Position numbers and translations under genes: made by a program | The notes under the pieces: generated by a model | The model's database searches: none | What the model saw: the letters and a program-made list of their open reading frames with translations, nothing else | What the model was told of the DNA's origin: nothing | Part shown: positions 31,541 to 43,100 of the stretch, one piece after another | Position numbering within the stretch: position 1 is the stretch's first letter | Layout of the letters: the number at the start of each line of letters is the position of its first letter | NCBI RefSeq assembly: GCF_042453785.1 | Contig: NC_091665.1 | Span: 31,087,001 to 31,151,000 of the forward strand | Source of the DNA: Malus domestica | Taxonomy: Eukaryota > Streptophyta > Magnoliopsida > Rosales > Rosaceae | DNA length: 64,000 nt | Direction of reading: 5' to 3'

Positions 31541-32933
31541 AGCAAGCTCTCAAAAATACAGAATTCGATGCCTTCAAAAGTTTAGCTCAATATCTAGCAT
31601 TATTTTTTGGTTATAGATCAATATGACAGGCCTAGATGGAATACAATGACCGCTATATGTTGGAACCGGATGTGTCTTCAATAGGCAAGCATTATATGGA
31701 TATGATCCGCCGGTGTCTGAGAAGCACCTTAAGATTACATGTGGCTGCTGGCCTTCCTGGTGCTTCTGTGACTGTTGTCGTGGTCCAATGAAGTCTAAGA
31801 AGCATGGGGTGAGAAGTCTTGTCGGGGGACTTTACCCCAAGAAGAAGAAAATGATGGGAAGGAAACAGGTTAGGAACGGAAGTGCACCAACATTTGATCT
31901 TGAAGAATTTGAAGAAGGGTTTGAATGCTATGATGGGCTGGAGAAATCATAATTCATGTCACAGAAAACTTTTAAGAAACGTTTTGGACTATCACCGGCT
32001 TTTAGGCTTCCACTCTCTTGGAATATGGTGGGCTTCCTAAAGGGACTAATAGCCAAAAGGTCGTTAGGGAGGCCATATATGTTATTAGCTGTGGCTATGA
32101 AGATAAAACTGAATGGGGAAAAGAGGTGAGTATGCAGCATTATGATGAACTTCTTCTATATGTATGAAGATTTAAGGTTCATAAATCCAACGAAACCATT
32201 TGATCCGTAGGAAATATGCACAAATAGAACCGGTTAGAAACTTTAAATTAAAAACAGAACTGAGCACACCAAGCAGATTATAATTAGTGGTATATAAACC
32301 ATGGTGAGCGCTATTTGTGCACATCTCCTTGATCCTTTTGGATACGTTAGGCCTTGATATGAAGATGACAAAACCCGAAGCTGATGAAATGGTTGGTTTT
32401 TCCATTGCAGATTGGGTGGATTTATGGATCGGTTACAGAAGATACTTTGACTGGCTTGAAAATGCATTCCAGAGGATGGAAGTCAGTGTATGGTATGCCA
32501 GAGAGGCCTGCTGTCAAGGGATCTGCTCCTATAAATTTGTCCGATCAGTTGCACCAAGTTCTGAGATGAGCTCTTTGCTCTGACGAAACATTCTTTAGCC
32601 GCCACTGCCCGTTGTGGTATGCATATGGAGGAAAATTGAAATGGATGGAGAGGCTTGCTTACATAAACACCGTCTACCCTTTCACTTCAATCCCCTTGGT
32701 TGCCTACTGCACTGTTCCAGCTGTGTGCCTTTTAACCGGAAAATTCATCGACACTGTAAGTACTTTTTAATTTTGGAAATATGCAAAGACACAACCGGTT
32801 ACAAACTTTTAATAACAAAATTTACAACTGGAGACTCTGGTTTTATACTCCATGTACGACTTATTGTACGTTTAGTATCCTCTTAGTTATATTTTTCGAT
32901 TTAAAATTTGTTTCGCTTAGTGACTGCATTGAA

Positions 32934-33236
32934 AGGATAAGATTAGGAATGAGGATATCCGGGGTAAAGTAGGAGTAGCCGAAATTGAAGGAAAGATGAG
33001 AGAAAATCGGTTACGGTGGTTTGGACATGTGCAAAGAAGGCCTACTGACGCTCCGATTAGAAGATGCGACTATGGGACAGAGATTCAGGGCCGAAGGGGT
33101 AGAGGAAGACCTAGGAAAACTTTGGAATAGACTCTAAGAAAAGACTTAGAGTACTTGGATCTAACGAAGGACATGACACAAGATCGAGCACAATGGCGTT
33201 CTAAGATTCATATAGCCGATCCCACTCAGTGACTTG
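32934..33236 (+). mobile_element. RTE LINE fragment, left copy
   Basis: It begins AGGATAAGATTAGGAATGAG and encodes the end of the RTE polyprotein (motifs RWFGHVQRRP, GRRGRGRPRK), interrupted by stops. It stops at CCACTCAGTG, just short of the tail seen in the right copy. It overlaps the sequence of the right copy (37950-38290), so the two are duplicates, not halves of one element. Confidence 0.75.
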
Positions 33237-33506
33237 GATTTTCCAAGTCTCCAACCGAGAAGTTTTCCTCACTCGGGAAATTAAGGGAACACTACCCCAA
33301 CCTACATGCTCCACTCAGAAAGCTTCAACATACAAGCTTCAACATACAAGCTTCAACAAAAGAAAATTCAAAGAACTTAGCGAAGAAGGCTTTGGTGTAT
33401 TTAACACAATACGTTGAAATGAAGGAAAGCTTATTTATTGATATCCCCGATAAGCTACAAATATGTACATATACATGAGTCAAAATAAACACACAAGAGG
33501 GAGCCT

Positions 33507-34187
33507 TCACAAAGGTTGCTTAGGAGAAGTCTCAGCAGTCGGTAGAGCCCCAGAAAGAGAAGGCACCGGAGGGGGATCATTTGGAGCCTCAGTACTGGAC
33601 AGAACCCTAGAAGGAGGAGGCATCAGAGGTTGATCATTTGGAGCTTCATTACGCGGTACAGCCCCAGAAGACGAAGGCAATAAATGCCTTTGGAACAAAC
33701 CCACAAATCTCTGATGATCAAGTAAAACCTGACCATCAGTTTCCTTCATCTGGTCAAGCTTCCTCTTCATGTTTGTAGCATAGTCATGTGCGAGCCGGTG
33801 CAACTGTTTGTTCTCATGCTTGAGCCCTCTAATCTCCTGTTTGAGACTTATCACTTCAGCCGCCAATGATTCAACTTGGCGGGTTCGAGCAAATAGGCGT
33901 TGGGCCATATTAGACACAGAACCTGCACACTGAACACTGAGAGCCAGCGAATCCTTAACAGCTAACTCATCAGACCGTTTGGAAAGTAGTCTGTTATCTT
34001 TGGGAGTGAGAAGGTTCCTGGCCACCACCGCAGCGGTCATATCATTCTTCATCACGGAATCCCCAACGGTAAGAGGACCAGTAGGGGAGACGAAGGATGG
34101 GCGCCATATGTTGTCTGGAGAAGGCGGGGTTGCCTCTTCAACAAGGTTCAAGTCAAAACGACGGTCGGAGGGGCCAGACATTTTCAA
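33507..34187 (-). CDS. Unknown coiled-coil protein of the LARD-like element
   Basis: An uninterrupted frame of 226 codons. The probable true start is Met3 (MSGPSDRRFDLNLVEEA), since the two upstream residues add nothing recognisable. The middle (about residues 105-145) is a heptad-rich coiled coil (AAEVISLKQEIRGLKHENKQ). The C-terminus is Pro/Ser-rich with a repeated APND-x-P-x-x-PPPS-type phrase, two copies. There are no zinc knuckle, protease or polymerase motifs. I infer a retrotransposon-borne protein, possibly gag-like, because of its setting. Function unknown; expression is not implied. Confidence 0.5.
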   Translation of the reverse strand: MKMSGPSDRRFDLNLVEEATPPSPDNIWRPSFVSPTGPLTVGDSVMKNDMTAAVVARNLLTPKDNRLLSKRSDELAVKDSLALSVQCAGSVSNMAQRLFARTRQVESLAAEVISLKQEIRGLKHENKQLHRLAHDYATNMKRKLDQMKETDGQVLLDHQRFVGLFQRHLLPSSSGAVPRNEAPNDQPLMPPPSRVLSSTEAPNDPPPVPSLSGALPTAETSPKQPL

Positions 34188-34339
34188 AGGTGTTGAAGAG
34201 AGAAGAGGTCGGACAAATCAAGATCTTAGAAGTGCAAGAATGAAGCTTTTACTGGTGGAGATTCAAGTGTGCTTTGGAACTTAATGCCAGCCCCTATAAA
34301 AATCTGCACTCGACGGAGCTTCATAAATCTAAGAGGCGC

Positions 34340-36330
34340 ATGCTCAGAAATCGAAGATGCGTTTGCTTTCTCAAAAGCTAGGCTGCTTAGAGATTACGAG
34401 GATTGATCTCAGAAATCGAAGAGGCGTTTGCTTTCTCAAAAGTTGGGCTGCTCAAAGACCACGAAGGCCGATCTCAGAAATCGAAGAAGCGCTCGCTTTC
34501 TCAAAAGCTGGGCTCCCAGAGACCACGAGGGCCGATCTCAGAAATCGAAGAGGCACCTACTTTTCCAGCCTTGTCAGCACCTGTCACACGCACACTCAGC
34601 TTTGTGGAAATTATGGGCATTCTGTCGAAGACTTCTGGGGAAGTAGAAAACACATGAATCTTACTGTTCAATCACCCACTTCCCACACGCAACAATAGCT
34701 CATGGGTACCACAGATAACTTTGCCAAAGTTCTCTGCCAAAGTTGAGCACGTGAAGCTTGCAGCTCCCACTACATCGCTCTGACCAAGAAGGGTAAAAGA
34801 ATAGCAACGAAACAGAACTAACAAAGTTTAGACCCATAAATTTTGAAGGTCTAGCTACCATATTATTACCCACAAGGGTAAAGGAACAGTACCACTGCTG
34901 GATAATTGGAAAGTCCCTGTGTGTCAACCTCTGTGCTTCGTGGCAAGGTAGACTAGCAAACATGCCCAACCTTTACTCACATTCGAGAAAACACTCCCAA
35001 TAAGATTGCTTGCTCCAAAATCGAAGAGGCACCGTCCTCCGAATCTCGAGAGCCAGACTCCCAACATGACTACTTTATTAAAAATCGAAGAAAGGGTAAA
35101 GGAACAGTACCATTGCTGGATAATTGGAAAGTCCCTGTGTGTCAACCTCTGTGCTTTGTGGCAAGGTAGACTAGCAAACATGCCCAACCTTTACTCACAT
35201 TCGAGAAAACACTCCCAACAAGATTGCTTGCTCCAAAATCGAAGAGGCACCGCCTTCCGAATCTCGAGAGCCAGACTCCCAACATGATTACTTTCTCAAA
35301 AATCGAAGAGACACTGCTCCCCGAATCTTCGAGAGCCAGACCCCCAGCATGATTGCTTTCTCAAAAATCGATGAGGCATCGTTCTCCGAATCAATCGAAG
35401 AGGCGCTCGCTTTCTCAAAAGCTGGGCTGCTCAGAGACCACGAGGGCCGATCTCAGAAATCAAAGAGGCACCTACTTTTCTAGCCTTGTCAGCACCTGTC
35501 ACACGCACACTCAGCTTTGCAGAAATTATGGGCATTCTGTCGAAGACTTCTGGTGAAGTAGAAAACACATGAATCTTACTGTTCAATTACCCACTTCCCA
35601 CACGCAACAATAGCACATGGGTACCACAGATAACTTTGCCAAAGTTCTCTGCCAAAGTTGAGCACGTGAAGCTTGCAACTCCCACTACATCGCTCTGACC
35701 AAGAAAGGTAAAAGAATAGCAAAGAAACAGCACTAACAAAGTTTAGACACATAAATTTTGAAGGTCTAGCTACCATATTATTACCCACAAGGGTAAAGGA
35801 ACAGTACCACTGCTGGATAATTGGAAAGTCCCTGTGTGTCAACCTCTGTGCTTCGTGGCAAGGTAGACTAGCAAACATGCCCAACCTTTACTCACATTCG
35901 AGAAAACACTCCCAACAAGATTGCTTGCTCCAAAATCGAAGAGGCACCGTCCTCCGAATCTCGAGAGCCAGACTCCCAACATGACTACTTTCTCAAAATC
36001 GGAGAGAGGGTAAAGGAACAGTACCATTGCTGGACAATTGGAAAGTCCATGTGTGTCAACCTTTGTGCTTCGTGGCAAGTTAGACTAGCAAACATGCCCA
36101 ACCTTTACTCACATTCGAGACAACACTCCCAACAAGATTGCTTGCTCCAAAATCGAAGAGGCACCGCCCTCCGAATCTCGAGAACCAGACTCCCAACATG
36201 ATTACTTCCTCAAAAATCGAAGAGACACTGCTCTCCGAATCTCGAGAGCCAGACCCCCAGCATGATTGCTTTCTCAAAAATCGAAGAGGCATCGTTCTCC
36301 GAATCTCGAGAGCCAGATACCACAGACCAC
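34340..36330. repeat. Nested tandem array inside the LARD-like element
   Basis: Two levels of repetition. Units of about 70 bp built on CTCAGAAATCGAAGAGG ... TTTCTCAAAAGCTGGGCTGC occur at 34347-34560 and again near 35350-35470. A larger unit with CCTTGTCAGCACCTGTCAC recurs at an offset of 915 bp (34566 and 35481). A 130-bp block beginning GGGTAAAGGAACAGTACCA occurs four times (about 34876, 35092, 35790, 36007). Long open frames in several registers here are by-products of repetition. Confidence 0.75.
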
Positions 36331-37689
36331 TTTTTCAAAGTGCTCTGACAGAGTTAAAACATGTGAAACTGACAGCTCCCACTACCGTGCTATGACCAAG
36401 CAGGGTAAAGGAATATCATTACTACTTGTTGTTAGGGAGACTCCTATATATGTCGACCTCCATCCCCAACGGACAGGCAGACATGCAAAAATGCTCAACC
36501 CTTCATCATATCTGAGAGGGCACTCCCAACGAAGCCTTTCGAAATATTCAGCTTTCTTTCCCCCTGATAATACCTCTGCAAACAAGCTATACTAGAGCAA
36601 GAATATCTCATATCATCAGGGTTAAAAGCAAGAGTATCCCATATCATGCTTTTTCCCTGTCTTTTCCTTTGGCCTTGTTTTTACCTGCAAGACAAGGAGA
36701 AAGAGAGCAATCAGTCAGCACTTGGAATCAAGCTTCCAGCCAGGAACTGACTACCTGGAAACCCTTACCTGATTACTTACCTGGCATTGCTCTCGAGTAC
36801 TCATCTTCAACATCTTATGTTTCCAGGGAAGATTCTGCATCTGCTTGAGGAACAGATAGGGCAAGTGCGAAGGATACAAGGAAGCATGTGGAGACAAGCG
36901 TAACAGCACACGTGCCGATACATCCATTACTCTGTCAAAAGCAAAAGTATCCCATATCAGCAGGGTGGAACGTACTCTAGATTTGATGGACTTGTTTTGA
37001 CCCTCAAATTCTTCAGTCGACCTTATACTCTGGAGGAAACCAGAAAACCCTCCAGCTCAGTTCAAGAATAAGCCTGTGGAAAGTTACTTCATCAAAAGCA
37101 AAAGTATCTCATATCATCTCTTTTCATTTTTCTTCTCTTTATCCTTCATGCTGTTGCAAGATGGGGAGAAGGTGAACAATCAGTCGGAGCTCTGATTGCT
37201 TACCTTGTCTGTCACCTCTTTCAGCAGACCCCCTAGCTCGGCGACTTGGGGGACTCCTACTACATGGTTTGTATCGCGCTTGACCAAGCCTGAAACTACA
37301 AGTAAGCTTCAAGTGAAATTGATACATTACCTTGTGCATCTCCACCAGTTAAAGATACCACCCCTGGATGGAGGAAAAGTACTTCCAGAGAAGATGCCAC
37401 ATCTACCTATGAGACAGATAAGGCAAGTCAAGACGACACCACACTCCGATACTTAAAAGTTTCGTGATTACGAGATCATTCTCCCACAATATTTCCTAAT
37501 GTCATTTGTACTAAATCATTCACTTGTACTCACTAAAGGAGAGCTTGAACCTATGTACTTGTGTAAACCCTTCACAATTAATGAGAACTCTTCTATTCCG
37601 TGGACGTAGCCAATCTGGGTGAACCACGTACATCTTGTGTTTGCTTTCCTATCTCTATCCATTTATATACTTATCCACACTAATGACCG

Positions 37690-38317
37690 GAGCAATCTAG
37701 CGAAGATCACAAAAAGCGACCGTTTTCGCTACCTAGGATCTATCTTGCAAGAGAACGGAGAATTAGATGGAGATCTCAACCATAGAATACGAGCTGGATG
37801 GATGAAGTGTAAGAGTGCATCCGGCGTGTTGTGTGACCGTCGTAGGCCACTGAAGCTCAAGGGAAAATTTTATAGGACGGCAATAAGGCCAGCGATGTTG
37901 TATGGCACAGAATGTTGGGCGGTGAAGCATCAACACGTACACAAAATGGGTGTAGCGGAGATGAGGATGCTTCGTGGGATGTGTGGGCACACGAGAAAGG
38001 ATAAGATTGGGAATGAGGATATCTGAGGTAAAGTAGGAGTAGCCGAAATTGTAGGAAAGATGAGAGAAAATCGTCTCCGGTGATTTGGACATGTGCAAAG
38101 AAGGCCGACTGACGCTCCGGTTAGAAGATGTGACTACAGGACAGAGGTTCAGGGCCGAAGGGGTAGAGGAAGACCTAGGAAAACTTTGGAAAAGACTCTA
38201 AGAAAAGACTTAGAGTACTTGGATCTAACGGAGGACATGACACAAAACCGAGCGCAATGGCATTCTAGGATTCATATAGCCGACCCCACTTAGTGGGAAA
38301 AGGCTTTGTTGTTGTTG
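37690..38317 (+). mobile_element. RTE LINE 3' fragment, right copy with (TTG)n tail
   Basis: Encodes the C-terminal part of an RTE reverse transcriptase polyprotein: [47 protein letters not shown]-type and RGRGRPRKTLEKTLRKDLEY motifs, with TGA codons in the middle (for example near 38024). It ends AAGGCTTTG plus TTG repeats at 38317, next to the 16-bp target duplication. It lacks the catalytic YADD part of the reverse transcriptase. Confidence 0.85.
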
Positions 38318-38823
38318 TAGTGACTGCATTGAAGAGATCATGGACATATTATCTAATAAGAATTTCATATTCTCTGCAGCGGAATAACTGTACAACTATT
38401 TGGGTCATGGGTCTTTTCCTCTCCATCATTGCAATCGGCACTGTAGAGCTCAGATGGAGCAATGTCAGCATCAAGGACTGGTGGCGAAACGAGCAGTTTT
38501 GGGTGATTGGCGATGTGTCAGCACTTCTTTTCGCCGTGTTCCAAGGCCTTCTTAAAGTCTTAACAGGGGTTGACACCGCCTTCAGAGTGACATCAAAAGC
38601 GGCCAAGGATGCTGAGTTTCGGGAACTCTACCTCTTCGAATGGACTTCTCTTCTCGTACCACCACCTACTCTCCCTATCTTGAACATGGTGGGAGTTTTT
38701 GCTGGAGTTTCTGGTGCCATTAAAAATGGCTACCACTCTGGGGTCCTTTGTGTGGCAAGCTGTTTTTCTCCTTCTGGGTCATTGTTTATCTTCATCCTTT
38801 CCTCAAGGGTTTGATGGGAAAAT

Positions 38824-40091
38824 GCTGCAAAGATTAGATTAACCAAAATTATGGAAATGAAATCTCAAATTTTAATGCTCGCTGGTGTACGAACCAAAAA
38901 GTAGTATAGGAAGCGAGCACACTCTATAAACCTTATGATATGTTGGGCTAATTAATACAAGTCCATAAGTATTAATTTTTTGTTTGGATTAATGTGTTTG
39001 CTTGATACTTGAATCTTATAACAAGGCTTGTAATCCTTTTGTTTGAGATATGAATTATATAAAATATCCATTAAGGTTATGAATTCTTTTGGGTTTGTGT
39101 GATGCAATCTTAACCGTAGATACGATGTCTGGATTACTATATAAACACACTTACATGTACTAACCATCTATGTTTAGGCTTAGTTAAACATATAAAAACT
39201 CATTAAGTTTAAGGGAAATCAATAAGCACATCACACAAATCCTAATTGTATGCATAACATCTACACTCATGAGTTTATGATTATAACACGAAGGAAAGGT
39301 CTTAATTAAGTATTCATGACTACGTTACTTTGTAGCCCTAAAAAGATACAACTTATAATGGAAAGTTATAACTGTAAGATATACATTTTTACACAGTTTT
39401 CACACGACTTTCAACAATAAAATTCACGTCTTCTACACATATTTTAGCATACTATTTGAATTTTTTAATAAATATTAAAAATTTAATAATGGTCAAATAT
39501 TTCAAAATACTTTTAAAAGCAAGTTGTGGAACAATAGACGTAAGTGTACGTATTTTTTCACACATTATTTTACTACTAGCTTCTTGCCACACGTGTACGC
39601 TTGTGGCAATTGACACTTTTGATTTGTTATTTGAAAAAACAAAAAATAGAAAAAAATAATAATATATTTATAAAAAAAAAAAGTTAGTTAGGGGAGTGGT
39701 TTTTTTTTTTTTTTGAATTTCTTATTTTATTTGAAATTTAATGGGAGAGGGCAATTTTGAAATTATGAATGTTTCACCATTTTTGCCTTCTCCATTCTAT
39801 ATTTTATTTTACTATAACTAGTTCCAGAGGTGGGTACGTGACACCTGGAAACACTGTGCAGTTTTGTTGCTTATTAATAAAAAAACTTGGCGTGAGCCAC
39901 GTAGACTGCCTTAGAGTTGAAGCGAGCCATGGAAACATTTGCCAGACCATGCAAAAACCACTCTTTCTCCTACCTATCGCTCGGTAGTAAGTAACGTCTC
40001 TTCGACTCAAACATACGACTTCCCAACTCGCAGTAGGTACACAACAGCCCTCTGATCCATCACTCTTTCTCTTTACACCCCGACGTTTCAT
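38824..40091. other. Spacer between tandem CESA copies, promoter side of CESA4
   Basis: A block starting TGTTGGGCTAATTAATAC at 38941 looks like an LTR beginning, with a TATATAAACAC box near 39140, but I could not find its other end or a target duplication. From about 39970 the sequence resembles the region upstream of the CESA pseudogene (AAAC[A/G]TACGACTTC..., GTAGGTACACAAC), so the duplication includes the proximal promoter. No gene was seen. Confidence 0.4.
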
Positions 40092-40100
40092 TATAATATA
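40092..40100 (+). promoter_or_regulatory. Probable TATA box of CESA4
   Basis: TATAATATA within CATTATAATATACCCCC, about 55 bp before the start codon, followed by a CT-rich leader. The equivalent site upstream of the pseudogene reads CATTATAATACCCCC at about 28230. Placement fits a short leader of some 25 bp. Confidence 0.5.
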
Positions 40101-40152
40101 CCCCCTCCTTCCCTCTCTCTTCTATCTTTGGCATCCCAAACATTTCACTCCC

Positions 40153-43100
40153 ATGACCTCCAACACCATGGGTGGCTTGTTCACCGGTTCTCACGCCCGC
40201 GACGAACTCCACGATGTGCATGACACTGAAGAGGTACGCATGATGTATCTAGTTTATGTTTATGTTTTTATACCATATATGTTGTCTATGATATTTGAAC
40301 TCCCCCTCAAGACTGAGTACCACTAAGACCAAATGGTCACATGCAATGTGTAACTTAGTTAAAATGTTGATTATTTGTTACAATTAGTGTTAATTAGTGA
40401 AATAATTAATGTGCTAATTGGTATGCAGAACCAGCCTTCGACGAGGCAGTCAATGTCTTCAATAAAAGTGTGTAGGGTTTGTGGAGATGAGATTGGATAC
40501 AAAGAAGGTGGGGAGTTGTTTGTGGCATGTCATGTGTGCGGCTTCCCGGTTTGCCGGCCTTGTTATGACTACGAAAGGAGTGAAGGCAACCAGTGTTGCC
40601 CTCAGTGCAACACTCGCTATAAGCGTCACAAAGGTGACATTTTTTATTAATTATCTGATCTCTTAATTAAATAGTGTTACATATGCATATGTTCTATGTA
40701 GATTAGGCCTTCAATTATGCGACATGTTAAGTTTTTTCAAATGTGTAGGTTGTCCTAGAGTTGCTGGAGACGAAGATGACTTCGATGCAGATGATTTTGA
40801 TGATGAGTTTCAGATCAAGATTGATCACCATGATGACCCCGCAGAACAAAATCATGTTGTTGCTCGTTCGGTACTAACTTCGTCTAGTTTATTTGAGATT
40901 ATAAGTTGTTCTTGATCTGACAAGTAGGTAGTAATCTGAAGACACTCAATTAGTCAAGTGATTGATATTGGTGAGTTTTTGCATTGCAGGAAAATGGAGA
41001 CCAAAATCAACAGCAATGGCATCGAAACGATCAACCTTTCTCTGTTGGAGGAAGTGGTGAGGATTTAAATTAATTACTACACGTAAAGGGAACTGTTTAT
41101 TTTTCAGAATTGCATGTATTTGATTTATGGTATCTTTGGTTTCCGTAGTTGTTGGTAAGGATTTCGAAGGCGAGAAAGATGAATTGAGCAATGCAGAGTG
41201 GAAAGACAGAGTGGAGAAATGGAAAGTCAGGCAAGCAAAGAAAGGTTTGGTGAGCAAAGACGACGAAAATGACGACCAAGGCTTGGAAGACGACTTCCTG
41301 TAAGTTGGATTGTGCTTAAACGGTTTACCAATTTTAGTTTTTCTCAAGTGATGCAACAGTGTTTCATTTATTCGAATCTTTTCGCAGTTTGGCTGAAGCC
41401 CGGCAACCACTGTGGCGAAAAGTACCCATCTCATCAAGCAAAATCAGCCCTTATCGCATAGTCATTGTCTGCAGGCTTGTGATTCTGGCCTTTTTCTTCC
41501 ATTTTCGCATCTTAACTCCGGCATATGATGCTTTTCCCTTGTGGATCATATCTGTGATTTGTGAGATATGGTTTGGATTTTCTTGGATACTTGATCAGTT
41601 CCCCAAATGGAACCCCATCAACCGTGAAACTTACTTAGACCGCCTGTCCATAAGGTTTGAGCGTGAGGGTGAACCTAACACATTATCCCCAGTTGATGTC
41701 TATGTGAGTACAGTGGACCCTCTCAAGGAGCCTCCAATCATTACAGCAAACACGGTTCTCTCGATCTTAGCTATTGACTACCCTGTTGACAAGATCTGCT
41801 GCTATGTCTCGGATGATGGCGCTTCAATGCTCCTTTTCGACGCACTATCTGAGACTGCAGAGTTTGCAAGAAGGTGGGTGCCCTTCTGCAAAAAACATAC
41901 CATTGAGCCCAGGGCCCCTGAGTTCTATTTCTCTCAGAAGATCGATTACTTGAAGGACAAGGTACATCCGAACTTTGTAAAAGAGCGCAGAGCCATGAAG
42001 GTACGTGAAAACAAAAGAAATTAGTTTAAGGTACAGACACTTTGACAACAACCAAATTATGATTAAAAGCGTTTTTTTGTATGGCACTGCAGAGAGAGTA
42101 TGAAGAATTTAAAGTGAGGATTAACGCATTGGTGTCGAAGGCTCAGAAAAAACCAGAAGAAGGTTGGGTGATGCAGGACGGCACTCCATGGCCTGGGAAC
42201 AACACTCGTGATCACCCAGGAATGATCCAGGTTTAGCATTAATGCTATCCCTACTGAAGTTTTAATTGAGTTTTAGGCTTCATTAGTTTCTCAGAGATAA
42301 AGAGGTTAAAAGGTAAGCTGTTCGGTTGAGTAACTGTTTACATGGTCCGTTGGAATTTTACTTGATTTGCAGGTTTATTTGGGAAGTGAAGGAGCACTAG
42401 ATGTGGATGGTAAGGAACTACCGCGTCTTGTATATGTTTCGCGTGAGAAACGTCCTGGCTATCAACATCACAAGAAAGCTGGTGCCATGAATGCTTTGGT
42501 GAGCTAATGTTGATTTAAAATTTATGTTCTTAAACTGGAAGATAGATTCGTACATTCAGCAAGGTTTATAACTTGGAAATGTTGTATGTGTCAACAGGTT
42601 CGAGTTTCTGCAGTGCTTACTAATGCACCCTTCATGTTGAATCTGGATTGTGACCACTACATCAACAATAGTAAGGCTGTAAGAGAAGCTATGTGCTTCC
42701 TAATGGATCCACAGCTCGGAAAAAAGCTCTGCTATGTCCAATTCCCTCAAAGGTTCGATGGAATTGATCGTCACGATAGATATGCTAATCGAAATGTTGT
42801 GTTCTTTGATGTAAGTGGCACATGATCTTTAAACTAACTCGATCTCTTGCAGTACAAAATTCTTGCCTCTAAAATTACGCTCAATGTCTTGCACTATTTT
42901 TCATTATAGATCAACATGAGAGGCCTAGATGGGATCCAAGGACCAGTATATGTTGGGACTGGATGTGTCTTCAACAGGCAAGCACTGTATGGTTATGATC
43001 CGCCAGTTTCTGAAAAGCGACCTAAAATGACATGTGACTGCTGGCCTTCATGGTGCTTCTGTGGTTGTTGTCGCGGTAAGAAGAAATCTAAGTCTAAGAA

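Larger units (their letters stand above)
33237..37690. mobile_element. Non-autonomous LTR-type retrotransposon block (LARD-like)
   Basis: About 4.4 kb with no polymerase genes. It contains one coiled-coil open frame on the minus strand (33507-34187), a large tandem array (34340-36330) and, at 37600-37680, a U5-like phrase (GTGGACGTAGCC, then GGTGAACCACGTACATC) shared with the solo LTR at 25673-26030. I could not find a second matching LTR at the left edge, so the element is probably incomplete. LARD-like is an inference from size, lack of enzymes and LTR-like end. Confidence 0.5.
32934..38317 (+). mobile_element. Composite retrotransposon insertion with 16-bp target duplication
   Basis: The pseudogene's last intron is interrupted by 5384 bp flanked by TAGTGACTGCATTGAA at 32918-32933 and 38318-38333. 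Inside, in order, are a 5'-truncated RTE LINE fragment (32934-33236), a non-autonomous LTR-type block (33237 to about 37690), and a second, longer RTE fragment (37690-38317) ending in the (TTG)n tail right at the duplication. The left fragment starts and the right fragment ends exactly at the target duplication, so the outer event was an RTE insertion later filled by other sequence. Confidence 0.8.
28298..38823 (+). pseudogene. CESA4-type cellulose synthase pseudogene (left tandem copy)
   Basis: Exon-by-exon match to the intact gene at 40153-44872. Exon 1 (28298-28369) is open. Exon 2 is reduced to about 45 bp, and exon 3 is absent, so the RING-like zinc finger is lost. Exons 4 (28808-28871) and 5 (28989-29118, with an in-frame TAA) follow. 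Exon 6 (29209-29371 and 30093-30547) is split by an LTR. Exons 7 (30678-30815), 8 (30949-31077) and 9 (31190-31402) stay open. Exon 10 (31617-32125) has stops, the first TGA at 31647-31649. Exon 11 (32411-32755) has TGA at 32567-32569 replacing the Trp of QVLRW. Exon 12 begins at 38380 after a 5.4-kb insertion, and similarity ends about 38823, lacking the last membrane segments. The Asp motifs (SDDGAS, DCDHY, TED) remain. It cannot make a working synthase. The upstream 150 bp also resemble the intact copy's promoter. Confidence 0.95.

Noticed and set aside
34357-36395. Several overlapping open frames in two or three registers, with repeated peptides
   Set aside because: They arise from a tandem array without stop codons; they are open in several frames at once and on both strands.
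38941-39400. LTR-like start TGTTGGGCTAATTAATAC with a TATA-like box
   Set aside because: No matching terminus or target duplication could be found, so it is not called as an element.
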